Both the position numbers and the translations under genes were made by a program. The notes beneath the pieces are model-generated. The model saw only the letters and a program-made list of their open reading frames with translations. It did no database searches and was not told where the DNA came from. Below are positions 53,652-61,258 of a DNA stretch of 64,000 nucleotides, piece by piece. The first letter of the stretch is position 1. The number at the start of each line of letters is the position of its first letter. This DNA comes from SZUA-378 sp036652815 (GTDB taxonomy: Bacteria > Bacillota > Clostridia > Lachnospirales > Lachnospiraceae): assembly GCA_036652815.1 (NCBI GenBank), contig JAVVVE010000006.1, positions 39,092 through 103,091 on the forward strand. The letters are read 5' to 3'.

Positions 53652-55010
53652 ATGATCTTTAGTAGTATTACTTTTTTATTTTATTTTTTGCCAATCGTGC
53701 TTCTTATATACCAGATCACGCCCAACAGATATCGTAATGCTGTCCTTTTCTTAGCCAGCCTGTTTTTCTATGCATGGGGTGAACCGAAATATGTGTTCCT
53801 GATGCTCTTTTCAACTGTAGTAGACTTTTTGCTGGGTATCTGTATGGGGCGATATCGGCAGCATGCCAAAGCTTTTATGATAACATCCGTTATTATAAAT
53901 TTGTCCCTACTCTTCTATTTCAAATACAGCACCTTGTTATTAACAAGCTGTAATCACCTCTTTCAGGGGAATCTATCGATTCCTGAGATTGCACTGCCGA
54001 TTGGCATCTCCTTTTATACTTTTCAGACAATGTCCTATTCTATCGATGTGTATCGGGGAAAAGTATCTCCGCAGAAAAACTTTCTGGATTTTGCCACCTA
54101 TGTGACTCTATTTCCGCAATTAATCGCCGGTCCCATCGTTCGATATGAAACAGTCGAAAAAGAATTATCAAAACGTACCCCCGATATAGAGAGTGGTGTG
54201 AAATTATTTATCATAGGACTGTCCGAAAAAGTCCTCCTTGCCAATAATATGGGGGTGATCTGGGAAGAACTGCGTCTACAAGATTTTTCCACTCTTGCCA
54301 TGGCGACCTCCTGGCTCGGGATCCTGGCCTACGCATTTCAGATTTATTTTGACTTTTGTGGATATTCCAACATGGCAATTGGGTTGGGACGCATGTTTGG
54401 ATTTCATTTCCCGATGAACTTTAATAAACCCTATACTGCAACATCCATTACGGACTTTTGGACCAGATGGCATATCTCTTTAAGCAGCTGGTTTAGAGAA
54501 TATGTATACATCCCGTTGGGTGGCAATCGTCATGGACTCTTAAAACAGCTTCGCAATATTTTGATTGTATGGCTACTAACCGGTATCTGGCACGGTGCCG
54601 CTTGGAATTTTCTCTTTTGGGGTCTTTATTTTGCACTTCTTCTGATTTTTGAAAAAATAGGGTTAAAACGAATACTTGCCCATTTACCGCCGGTTCTGCA
54701 GCATGGATATGCTATGTTTGCGATTTTAATCGGCTGGGTTTTCTTTGTATTTGCAAGTCCCACAGATATTACAGCCTACCTCACTTCTCTATTTCGGCTG
54801 ACACACTTACTGGATCAGAACACTTACTTCATACTCCGTAATAATATGCCGCTATTCTTGGTATCCATTGCAGCCGCCTCTAATATAAGTACCAAGCTGC
54901 CACAATATCATCGTGCGATACAAACCATCGGCTATATGCTTTTATTATTATTATCCATTGCCTACATTGTAGATAGTTCCTATAATCCTTTTCTTTACTT
55001 TAGATTTTAG
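53652..55010 (+). CDS. MBOAT-family membrane O-acyltransferase, AlgI/DltB-like
   Basis: The 452-residue polytopic protein moves acyl groups (usually acetyl) across the membrane for transfer to an extracellular polysaccharide. Family marks are FYAWGEPKYVFLML near 35-50, PIGISFYTFQTMSYSIDVYRG in part (near 115-135), RWHISLSSWFREYVYIPLGG in part (near 275-295) and the catalytic His in GIWHGAAWNFLFWGLYF (near 317). AlgI resemblance exceeds DltB, since no dltA/dltC genes are adjacent. The start was set at 53652 because the earlier ATG lies in the promoter. The DHHW protein downstream should complete the transfer. Confidence 0.88.
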   Translation: MIFSSITFLFYFLPIVLLIYQITPNRYRNAVLFLASLFFYAWGEPKYVFLMLFSTVVDFLLGICMGRYRQHAKAFMITSVIINLSLLFYFKYSTLLLTSCNHLFQGNLSIPEIALPIGISFYTFQTMSYSIDVYRGKVSPQKNFLDFATYVTLFPQLIAGPIVRYETVEKELSKRTPDIESGVKLFIIGLSEKVLLANNMGVIWEELRLQDFSTLAMATSWLGILAYAFQIYFDFCGYSNMAIGLGRMFGFHFPMNFNKPYTATSITDFWTRWHISLSSWFREYVYIPLGGNRHGLLKQLRNILIVWLLTGIWHGAAWNFLFWGLYFALLLIFEKIGLKRILAHLPPVLQHGYAMFAILIGWVFFVFASPTDITAYLTSLFRLTHLLDQNTYFILRNNMPLFLVSIAAASNISTKLPQYHRAIQTIGYMLLLLLSIAYIVDSSYNPFLYFRF

Positions 55011-55035
55011 ACATAACAGACTGGAGAGATTACCT

Positions 55036-56100
55036 ATGACACAACGACTATTTGTTCTCATCCTATTCTTAGGATTGTTGGGTTCCTTACTGGCTCCCGA
55101 CAAACGCTTCTCTGCCTATGAGAATCGCTATCTGGCAGAAGTGCCAAATGCTTCCATTACATCTGTTATGAATGGAACTTATACTGCTGCTTTAGATACT
55201 TATGTCAACGACCATATGATATTACGCAATCCGTGGATTCGCACGAAGACACTTTGTGATAAATATATCTTAGGAAAGCAAGTCATTAATGATGTCTATC
55301 TGGGAAACGACGATTACCTGATTGCACGTTATACGCAAAAGGATATTGATACGACGCAGCTTGAGAAAAACATTTCCTATTTGGAAGCTTTTTGTAAAAA
55401 ACAAAAAACTGATGTCATCCTGATACCAACCGCTTCCGAGGTTTTAACCAATCATCTTCCACAGGCACACTATCAATTGGATCAGTCTGCTTTACTATCG
55501 GATGTCTCTGTCTCTTTGGATGCCACCGCTCTATTACGTACCCATAAGGAAGAAGAGATCTTCTATCATACCGACCACCATTGGACTCTTCTGGGTGCGT
55601 ACTATGTTTATGCTCACTATGTCAAGCAGCCGATTCCTTACGAAGCTCTGCCTATCTGTGATGACTTCTTTGGAACAAATTATAAAAAGGTAAATCTGCC
55701 GGTTGAACCGGACACCATGTATGCTATTCAAAGCCCTCATCATTTTCTGGTGACTTATGATGAAGCTATCACCGCTGATTCCCTATATGAACCGGCTTAT
55801 CTAACAGGCTCTGATCAATACTCCTATTATCTGGATGGCAATCACGGGCTTACGCAGATTACAAACCTAAGTATGGATGGCGATGCCGACACGGATTCTA
55901 TCCTTATTATTAAGGATTCTTTTGCCAACACCTTTGCGACTTTGCTCTGTAACAACTACCGCAATGTATATCTGATTGATCTGCGTTATTACAACAAAAG
56001 TGTTGCTGATTTTATCCGGGAGCACTCAATCAGCAACACTCTATTTCTCTATAATAATATGAACTTTATGCAGGATCGAAATCTGGCTAAATTATTGTAA
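55036..56100 (+). CDS. DHHW-motif exported protein (AlgJ/AlgX-like acyltransferase partner)
   Basis: The 354-residue protein has an N-terminal hydrophobic anchor (about 5-20) and the DHHW family pattern: NDHMILRNPWIRTKT, the HTDHHWTLLGAYY motif near 175-187 and a late KDSFANTFATLL segment. It is related to AlgJ/AlgX and SGNH-type enzymes that take acyl groups from an MBOAT protein and attach them to a surface polymer. GGAGAG precedes the ATG, 25 bases after the MBOAT stop. Its end overlaps the convergent DUF4358 gene by 9 bases. The acceptor polymer is not known. Confidence 0.85.
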   Translation: MTQRLFVLILFLGLLGSLLAPDKRFSAYENRYLAEVPNASITSVMNGTYTAALDTYVNDHMILRNPWIRTKTLCDKYILGKQVINDVYLGNDDYLIARYTQKDIDTTQLEKNISYLEAFCKKQKTDVILIPTASEVLTNHLPQAHYQLDQSALLSDVSVSLDATALLRTHKEEEIFYHTDHHWTLLGAYYVYAHYVKQPIPYEALPICDDFFGTNYKKVNLPVEPDTMYAIQSPHHFLVTYDEAITADSLYEPAYLTGSDQYSYYLDGNHGLTQITNLSMDGDADTDSILIIKDSFANTFATLLCNNYRNVYLIDLRYYNKSVADFIREHSISNTLFLYNNMNFMQDRNLAKLL

Positions 56101-56625
56101 ATATTCGCTAATAGCTTTCTCTGCAATATCATTTTGCTCGGTAGCTGCCTGTACTACAGCTCCTTCACCTTGTTCTTCTACTTCCATCGGAATCACTCCA
56201 AGTGCTACAAAAAATACAAATCCCTGCTTCTCAATTACTCTGGAAGCCTGTAATTTCGTCATATTCATCGGATACTGCATACTGTCATGCACTAGATAAT
56301 TGCGATAAGCATTTAGGGCATCTACCACTGCCTGCTGCTGCCCTTCTTTACACTTGACTGCTACTAAGGTGTCGATCTGTGCCGATATCATGGGTACTTC
56401 TATAAAGATATCCTCATACATATCATCTGTTATGCCATAGACCTCAGCTATCATGTCATCCTCTACCTGCATACTCGGAACATAATTCTCACCATAGGCT
56501 GTTTTAATTGCCTCTACTACAGTGTCTAGCTCTACCTCTTGGTTTACATTCTTTCCACTATTCCCGCAGGCACACAGGGACATCCCAATCGTTGCTATCA
56601 GTACAAACGCTATAATTTTTTTCAT
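56092..56625 (-). CDS. DUF4358-family lipoprotein
   Basis: The 177-residue product has a lipoprotein signal with Cys20 in the LCAC lipobox and a DUF4358 domain (about 35-150, with VVEAIKTAYGENYVPSM and VYGITDDMYEDIF). DUF4358 genes commonly lie near MBOAT and DHHW genes in Clostridia; here the gene is convergent with the DHHW gene. The ATG at 56625 has AGAGGA 7 bases upstream. Function is unknown. Confidence 0.85.
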   Translation of the reverse strand: MKKIIAFVLIATIGMSLCACGNSGKNVNQEVELDTVVEAIKTAYGENYVPSMQVEDDMIAEVYGITDDMYEDIFIEVPMISAQIDTLVAVKCKEGQQQAVVDALNAYRNYLVHDSMQYPMNMTKLQASRVIEKQGFVFFVALGVIPMEVEEQGEGAVVQAATEQNDIAEKAISEYLQ

Positions 56626-56722
56626 CGTCATTCCTCTCTGCCCATGTTCTTCGGGTCTTAGTAGCAATAGTATAACCGATTTTTAAATTTAAGCAACCTT
56701 TTTTCTCATAAAAAAACATAAA

Positions 56723-57418
56723 CTATGATTCTTTATTTAGGTATGTGAGAATCCCCATATGGATTGCCCAAGCGACCTTCTCCTGATATTCTGTCGTCGC
56801 CAGCAGTTCTGCTTCTACCCAGTTACTTAAGAACCCACATTCCACTATGATAATCGGTGCTGCTGTCTTTTTCAGCAGATAATAGCTACTGTTTGCCTTG
56901 GCCACTCTGGTGTTTTTCTGATCTACCCTCTGAATCAGTTGCTGTTGCATGAGTTGTGCAATCTTCTTACTCTCTGTCGAATTAGTATAGAAGAATACCT
57001 GTGCACCACTGATACTTTCTTCCGGATAACTATTTTGATGGATACTCACGACCAAATCAGGGTCTGCCTCATCAATGATCTCAATTCGTTTCTTCATATC
57101 ACGGACTTTTTTCTGAGCATCTTGCGGTTCATAAAGACCACCATCGTGGTCTCTTGTCATAACAACCGTTATGTTATTGGCTTCCAACAGTTCTTTGACT
57201 CTTCTGGCGATTGCCAGATTAATATCTTTCTCCAATACCCCATTGATACCGACTTTACCGGGATCTCCACCGTGTCCTGCATCTATTACGACTGTTTTTA
57301 TTGCATTGGATTGTACCACCCGGTTATTCATCACATATTCGGCGGCTTCTCTTGATAAAAAAAGCATAGATAATAGTAAAAGGACTACCATCACCAATTC
57401 CATGAACTGTTTTTTCAC
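56723..57418 (-). CDS. cwlD: N-acetylmuramoyl-L-alanine amidase, CwlD-like
   Basis: The 231-residue Amidase_3 protein removes stem peptides from muramic acid. Zinc ligands appear as His in IDAGHGGDPG (near 51), Glu in GVLEKDIN (near 65) and His in SIHQNSYP (near 124). The catalytic Glu is in IVECGFLSN (near 198). An N-terminal helix (about 6-24) anchors it. Length and sequence fit CwlD, used in spore cortex synthesis; a vegetative amidase remains possible. It begins at GTG with AAGGA upstream and follows the GH18 gene. Confidence 0.87.
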   Translation of the reverse strand: MKKQFMELVMVVLLLLSMLFLSREAAEYVMNNRVVQSNAIKTVVIDAGHGGDPGKVGINGVLEKDINLAIARRVKELLEANNITVVMTRDHDGGLYEPQDAQKKVRDMKKRIEIIDEADPDLVVSIHQNSYPEESISGAQVFFYTNSTESKKIAQLMQQQLIQRVDQKNTRVAKANSSYYLLKKTAAPIIIVECGFLSNWVEAELLATTEYQEKVAWAIHMGILTYLNKES

Positions 57419-57467
57419 ATTATTGTCCTTACATTTGCTTATTACAGTTTATGACTTTGGATTATTT

Positions 57468-59168
57468 TTATTCCCCTGTTTGATTCATATAGGTCTCGAT
57501 ATGATCCCACACATCTGCAGTTTCTAAGGTCAATTTCCATTCTGCGACTCCTGCCAGTTGATACTTATTCATAATATTTAATTTAACTTCTAAGGATTGA
57601 GCATCCTCCAGCCAGACTTGATAGAAAGCTTCCCCATCCTGAAATTCCCCATAATTCTGACAGGTGTCTTCCTTCCATGCCGGAACCACTCCATTCTTTG
57701 CAAGAAAAGCTTCTCCAACACCCATCGCTGCGTTCTCACTGGTCACATCTGCCCCTACGGTCTTCCATACTCTGGTATAGAAAGGAATCGCATTAATGAT
57801 TTTTTCCGGAGCCACTTCTTCCATCGTCTTCTGTATGCCTTCTTCTACAAAATCAATGGATGCAACCGATCCGGCCACACCACCGCCGCCATAATGTTCA
57901 TCATAGCCCATGATGATAACATAATCTGCTACAATACCTTGCTCTTTTCTATTATAATGTGCGGAATGTTCTTTGGGCACATAGTTATCTATCGAAAGCA
58001 CTTTACCATTCGCTCTGCATGCAATCGAAAGTTCCCGTATAAACTCTATATAATGCTCCCCCGTATCCGGTGCAATACTTTCAAAATCGATATTGATTCC
58101 GTCCAGATTATAAGTAAGAAGCATATTCATAATATTCTGTATCAAATAAGTTCTCTTAGAGGTATATGACAGTACTGCTTTGGTGTCCACCTCTTTGCTG
58201 AAATTATCTATTAATCCCCAGACTTCCATGCCGCGATTATGTGCTTCAGTCACATATTCCGGTGATGCCAGACTCGTAAAATTCCCTTCATTATCACTTA
58301 AAGAAAACCAAGTAGGAGAGATGGTATTAATCCCTTTGGTCTGTGCCAGATCTCTGGTCAAATTAGCATTGGCTGTTAGATTGGTTACCTGATGCCAAGC
58401 CAAATTAATCTTATGATCTCTTGTGATATTTGTATAATCGGGCGGAGCTACTTCTGTAACCGGTGTCTGTTCTTCTTGTCTGTTATTCTGCAGGCGTTTA
58501 TTCTCTACATACCCTATCACGCCGTCGTTCGTCTTTACCTTAGACCAAGTCTCCATCTCCTCCAAAACAGTTACCTGTGTTCCCTTCGATAAATCTTCTA
58601 AAATATCACTCTTCACACCACCTTGATAACGCACAGCGGTATCTTTGCTAATCTCAGACACATTTTGTGCGGACCATTGGGTATATATCTGGATACGGTT
58701 TGGTTCCGTATATGTTTCATAAGATAGATTGGTATATTGTTTCACATAATCAATTGCTATATAGAGCACATTGTCTACATAAGTAGCAATCACATAATCC
58801 ACTTCCTGGTTCTGTCCCGACACACTATAGCTTCTCGTATCTATCGCTGTACCGATGATATCAGTAGGCGTTGTATAGAGCAGTAGATTCTCTTGTTGAT
58901 CCCAATAGAACCTATCATTACAATAGGTTTGTACGGTCGCAAAATCCAGATAGTACCTTCCTTCAATTAGTTTTGCTTTTTCTTCCAATATATCATTTTG
59001 TAAAATAATTGCAGCCTCTTGATCCTCTGTAAGCTGATAATATTCAGTTAAATCTGCTCTTGTTTTGGAATAAGCATATCTCTCTGCCAGCTTGATTCCC
59101 AAGGCACCCCCGATTACTACTATGATTAAGACGATCGCTACAAGTGCCGGAATGATTCTTTTCTTCAT
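57468..59168 (-). CDS. GH18-family glycoside hydrolase with copper-amine-oxidase-like stalk and SH3 domain
   Basis: The 566-residue protein has a membrane anchor (about 5-26), a domain like the copper amine oxidase N-terminal stalk (about 60-165), an SH3-type domain (about 175-228) and a GH18 barrel (about 250-560). The catalytic pattern DGINIDFE (D356, D361, E363) is complete. Relatives include spore germination hydrolases (YaaH/SleL) and wall-binding chitinase-like enzymes, so the substrate is probably peptidoglycan. The ATG at 59168 has GGAGG 8 bases upstream. It is followed by cwlD, so both may serve spore cortex or wall turnover. Confidence 0.88.
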   Translation of the reverse strand: MKKRIIPALVAIVLIIVVIGGALGIKLAERYAYSKTRADLTEYYQLTEDQEAAIILQNDILEEKAKLIEGRYYLDFATVQTYCNDRFYWDQQENLLLYTTPTDIIGTAIDTRSYSVSGQNQEVDYVIATYVDNVLYIAIDYVKQYTNLSYETYTEPNRIQIYTQWSAQNVSEISKDTAVRYQGGVKSDILEDLSKGTQVTVLEEMETWSKVKTNDGVIGYVENKRLQNNRQEEQTPVTEVAPPDYTNITRDHKINLAWHQVTNLTANANLTRDLAQTKGINTISPTWFSLSDNEGNFTSLASPEYVTEAHNRGMEVWGLIDNFSKEVDTKAVLSYTSKRTYLIQNIMNMLLTYNLDGINIDFESIAPDTGEHYIEFIRELSIACRANGKVLSIDNYVPKEHSAHYNRKEQGIVADYVIIMGYDEHYGGGGVAGSVASIDFVEEGIQKTMEEVAPEKIINAIPFYTRVWKTVGADVTSENAAMGVGEAFLAKNGVVPAWKEDTCQNYGEFQDGEAFYQVWLEDAQSLEVKLNIMNKYQLAGVAEWKLTLETADVWDHIETYMNQTGE

Positions 59169-59192
59169 TTCCACTACCTCCTGACCGTCTTA

Positions 59193-59221
59193 ATTATAGC
59201 AGACTATTACCCTACCGTCAT
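59193..59221 (-). promoter_or_regulatory. Promoter for the GH18-cwlD genes with 14-bp-spaced direct repeats
   Basis: Minus strand ATGACG (59216-59221), 17-base spacer, TATAAT (59193-59198). GGGTAAT occurs twice (59206-59212 and 59220-59226), 14 bases apart, over the spacer and -35 and may bind a regulator. Confidence 0.6.
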
Positions 59222-59242
59222 TACCCAATTTCGACTTTTTTT

Positions 59243-59299
59243 GCGTCCTTTTTAACATCTGCATAAAGGGACTTCTATTCATTCGTAACAAAAGGACGC
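59243..59299. repeat. Inverted repeat upstream of the GH18 promoter
   Basis: Perfect 10-bp arms GCGTCCTTTT (59243-59252) and AAAAGGACGC (59290-59299) around a 37-base loop, about 22-78 bases upstream of the -35. A T-rich stretch follows on the plus strand (ATTTTTG), but no plus gene precedes it. Confidence 0.65.
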
Positions 59300-59345
59300 G
59301 ATTTTTGTACTTTTTGTAACTTATAAATTTTAGATAGTTGGCTTA

Positions 59346-59588
59346 TTAAATATCACTTATTGATTCTTGNNNNNNNNNNCTGTCATAGTGCAGCTCTGTC
59401 AGTCTTCCTGCTTCATCATGTATGAAATCCGGCATGTAGACATTGTCTTCATGAAGACAATGTTGTTCGGTTATCTCCTCCGGTGACGATCTTATTCCTT
59501 CCAGATAGAGTGTAATGCCTTCTGTTTCTGCATGCTGCAGCATGAAATAGAGCTCCATTCTGCCTTGGTGCATTTGTAGAATACTCAT
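59346..59588 (-). CDS. Small protein of unknown function, interrupted by an assembly gap
   Basis: A reading frame of about 80 residues starts at ATG 59588 with GGAGG 5 bases upstream. It has a plausible globular composition (MELYFMLQHAETEGITLYLEGI, HCLHEDNVYMPDFIHDEAGRLTELHYD in part). I do not recognise a family. Ten unknown bases (59370-59379) fall within the last 15 codons, so the C-terminus and even the frame are uncertain. Confidence 0.6.
   Translation of the reverse strand: MSILQMHQGRMELYFMLQHAETEGITLYLEGIRSSPEEITEQHCLHEDNVYMPDFIHDEAGRLTELHYDXXXXQESISDI
59370..59379. other. Assembly gap (10 N)
   Basis: Ten undefined bases lie in the 3' part of the small minus-strand gene. Gap length may be nominal; any join here could hide more sequence. 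Confidence 0.98.
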
Positions 59589-59609
59589 ACTGTCCTCCAT
59601 TTTCCTCAA

Positions 59610-60050
59610 GTACCTGTTCCAATCCAGAAGAAATACTGTGATATATTCTTTTGTGACAGGTTGTTTTTCTTAAATTTCGGAATAATGGCGATAAAATAAT
59701 AGATACTAAATGAATATAGAGATGCCTTGGACGTGTATCACTCATAGATCATAAAATAAATGCTTTGAATTGTAATAATTAGTAAATAGTTGGAAATAAT
59801 GATTCGAACAAACACGTATGCTTGTAAGACCTCTTCATATTATGATGAGGTAAGATGAAAACGATAGCTCGTCTCCAATAGTATGTAAATAAGATACGAC
59901 CGTGCCGGTCATATAAGAGTTGTCCGTGCCTCCATTCTGATACCGAATATCCAGAAAGCACCTCTGTAAACGATTATATCGTATTTTGCCTTGATACGCA
60001 ACCAAATTCTAAAATTTTCTTAAATTTTGCGAATCCGGCACCTTGTGCTA
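59610..60050. other. Gene-poor 440-bp stretch
   Basis: No well-supported gene is visible. Candidate minus frames at 59779-59961 and 59835-60005 are short and start with GTG or TTG without a ribosome-binding site. Local inverted repeats occur (for example GACCG-TGC-CGGTC at about 59898-59910) but form no recognised RNA. It may be decayed coding sequence. Confidence 0.55.
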
Positions 60051-60079
60051 TTGACTTAATAAAATATACAGTATAATAT
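60051..60079 (+). promoter_or_regulatory. Promoter upstream of mecA
   Basis: TTGACT (60051-60056) and TAATAT (60074-60079) with a 17-base spacer; TATAAT two bases earlier gives 15. It leaves a leader of about 85 bases with no clear structure. Confidence 0.65.
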
Positions 60080-60169
60080 CAAAGTATAGAAATGAATAAA
60101 ACAAACGAAATAGCGACATGTAATGATACCACGCGATCGTAAAATTGTATAAAGATAGGAAGTGATATT

Positions 60170-60937
60170 ATGAAAATAGAAAAAGTAAATGATCATCAGA
60201 TTCGCTGTACCTTAACGAAACTGGATTTGGCAGACCGCGAATTAAAGATTAGTGAACTTGCATACGGAACCGACAAAGCGAAAGACTTGTTTCGTGACAT
60301 GATGCAGCAGGCCTCTTTTGAGTTTGGGTTTGAAGCAGAGGATATTCCACTTATGATAGAAGCGATTCCACTGAATGCAGAATGTATTGTATTGATTATT
60401 ACCAAAGTGGAAGACCCCGAAGAATTGGATACCAGATTCTCTAACTTTGCTCCTTCTATTCATGATTCAGAAGAAGATGCAGAGGACACGATTCACAATC
60501 TTTCCATTGGTGCAGATGATGTTTTAGATTTATTTAAACGTATTCATGAAGGTAAAATCGGAAGTACCTCAAGTGAATCCGGTGACAATAAGAGCACCTC
60601 GTCCGGTACCTTGGGCAATGATGTAAAAACCATGGAGGCAGTTGATTTAACTAAGATGTATGCGATTGCGTCTTTATCTACTTTAACCAGATTGTCTCAT
60701 GTATTAAAGGATTATTATCATGGCAAAAATTCTTTGTTTAAGAATCCTTCTACCGGAATCTATTCCTTGGTGATCTCTAAGAGCGACCATACTCCTGAGG
60801 AATTTAACAAAGTATGTAACATCATATCTGAATATGGGACTGCAGAGCGATTTACCAATGCCGGCATCGCATACCTCGAAGAACATTTTAAAACAATCGT
60901 AAGAGAACATGCACTTCAGTCTCTTGCTCAAATCTAA
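60170..60937 (+). CDS. mecA: Adaptor protein MecA
   Basis: MecA brings substrates to the ClpC unfoldase for degradation by ClpP. The 255-residue protein has the N-terminal substrate domain (MKIEKVNDHQIRCTLT at the start; LFRDMMQQASFEFGFE near 41-56), a Ser/Asp-rich linker (about 95-150) and the C-terminal ClpC-binding domain (about 158-250). Its length is near that of MecA and YpbH of Bacillus. It is monocistronic with its own promoter and terminator. Confidence 0.92.
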   Translation: MKIEKVNDHQIRCTLTKLDLADRELKISELAYGTDKAKDLFRDMMQQASFEFGFEAEDIPLMIEAIPLNAECIVLIITKVEDPEELDTRFSNFAPSIHDSEEDAEDTIHNLSIGADDVLDLFKRIHEGKIGSTSSESGDNKSTSSGTLGNDVKTMEAVDLTKMYAIASLSTLTRLSHVLKDYYHGKNSLFKNPSTGIYSLVISKSDHTPEEFNKVCNIISEYGTAERFTNAGIAYLEEHFKTIVREHALQSLAQI

Positions 60938-60983
60938 AAGAACAGCCATGGAAGTTATACCGGTCTCCATGGCTGTTCTTTTA
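60936..60983 (+). terminator. Bidirectional terminator between mecA and the DUF1858 gene
   Basis: A 17-bp perfect stem with a 13-base loop (arms about 60937-60952 and 60966-60982) ends in TTTTATAG on plus and AAAAG-flanked T run on minus. It serves both converging genes. Confidence 0.9.
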
Positions 60984-61006
60984 TAGTGTACTTTTATAGT
61001 GTACTT

Positions 61007-61198
61007 TTATAATGCCTGAATCTTTGTCATGAGATCTTCAATATCCATCCCGTGTACCATCGCCGCCTCTTCCAACGATTCGCCCTGTGCTGACGGACAG
61101 CCCAGACAATGCATCCCTGCTTCCATTAAAATAGGTGCAATATCGGGATTCATGCGAAGCATCTCTCCGATGGTTGTTTCTTTTGTTATTTCTGCCAT
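61007..61198 (-). CDS. DUF1858-family small protein
   Basis: The 63-residue protein matches DUF1858 (TIGEMLRMNPDIAPILMEAGMHCLGC and SLEEAAMVHGMDIEDLM, each about 20-26 residues, cited in part). Members have a CxxC pair (C29, C32) that may bind a metal or take part in redox; they are often near hybrid-cluster or dissimilatory genes. GGAGG precedes the ATG. It is a single gene here. Confidence 0.88.
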   Translation of the reverse strand: MAEITKETTIGEMLRMNPDIAPILMEAGMHCLGCPSAQGESLEEAAMVHGMDIEDLMTKIQAL

Positions 61199-61258
61199 AG
61201 TATAGCCTCCTGTTTGATTAAATTAATCTTTGTTCTAGCGTAGTATAGTACATTTACG

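Noticed and set aside
59449..59745. 98-codon minus frame overlapping the small gapped gene
   Set aside because: It is out of frame with the better-signalled gene at 59588 and lacks a start signal.
59779..59961. 60-codon minus frame starting at GTG
   Set aside because: No ribosome-binding site, no family resemblance, and a competing frame overlaps it.
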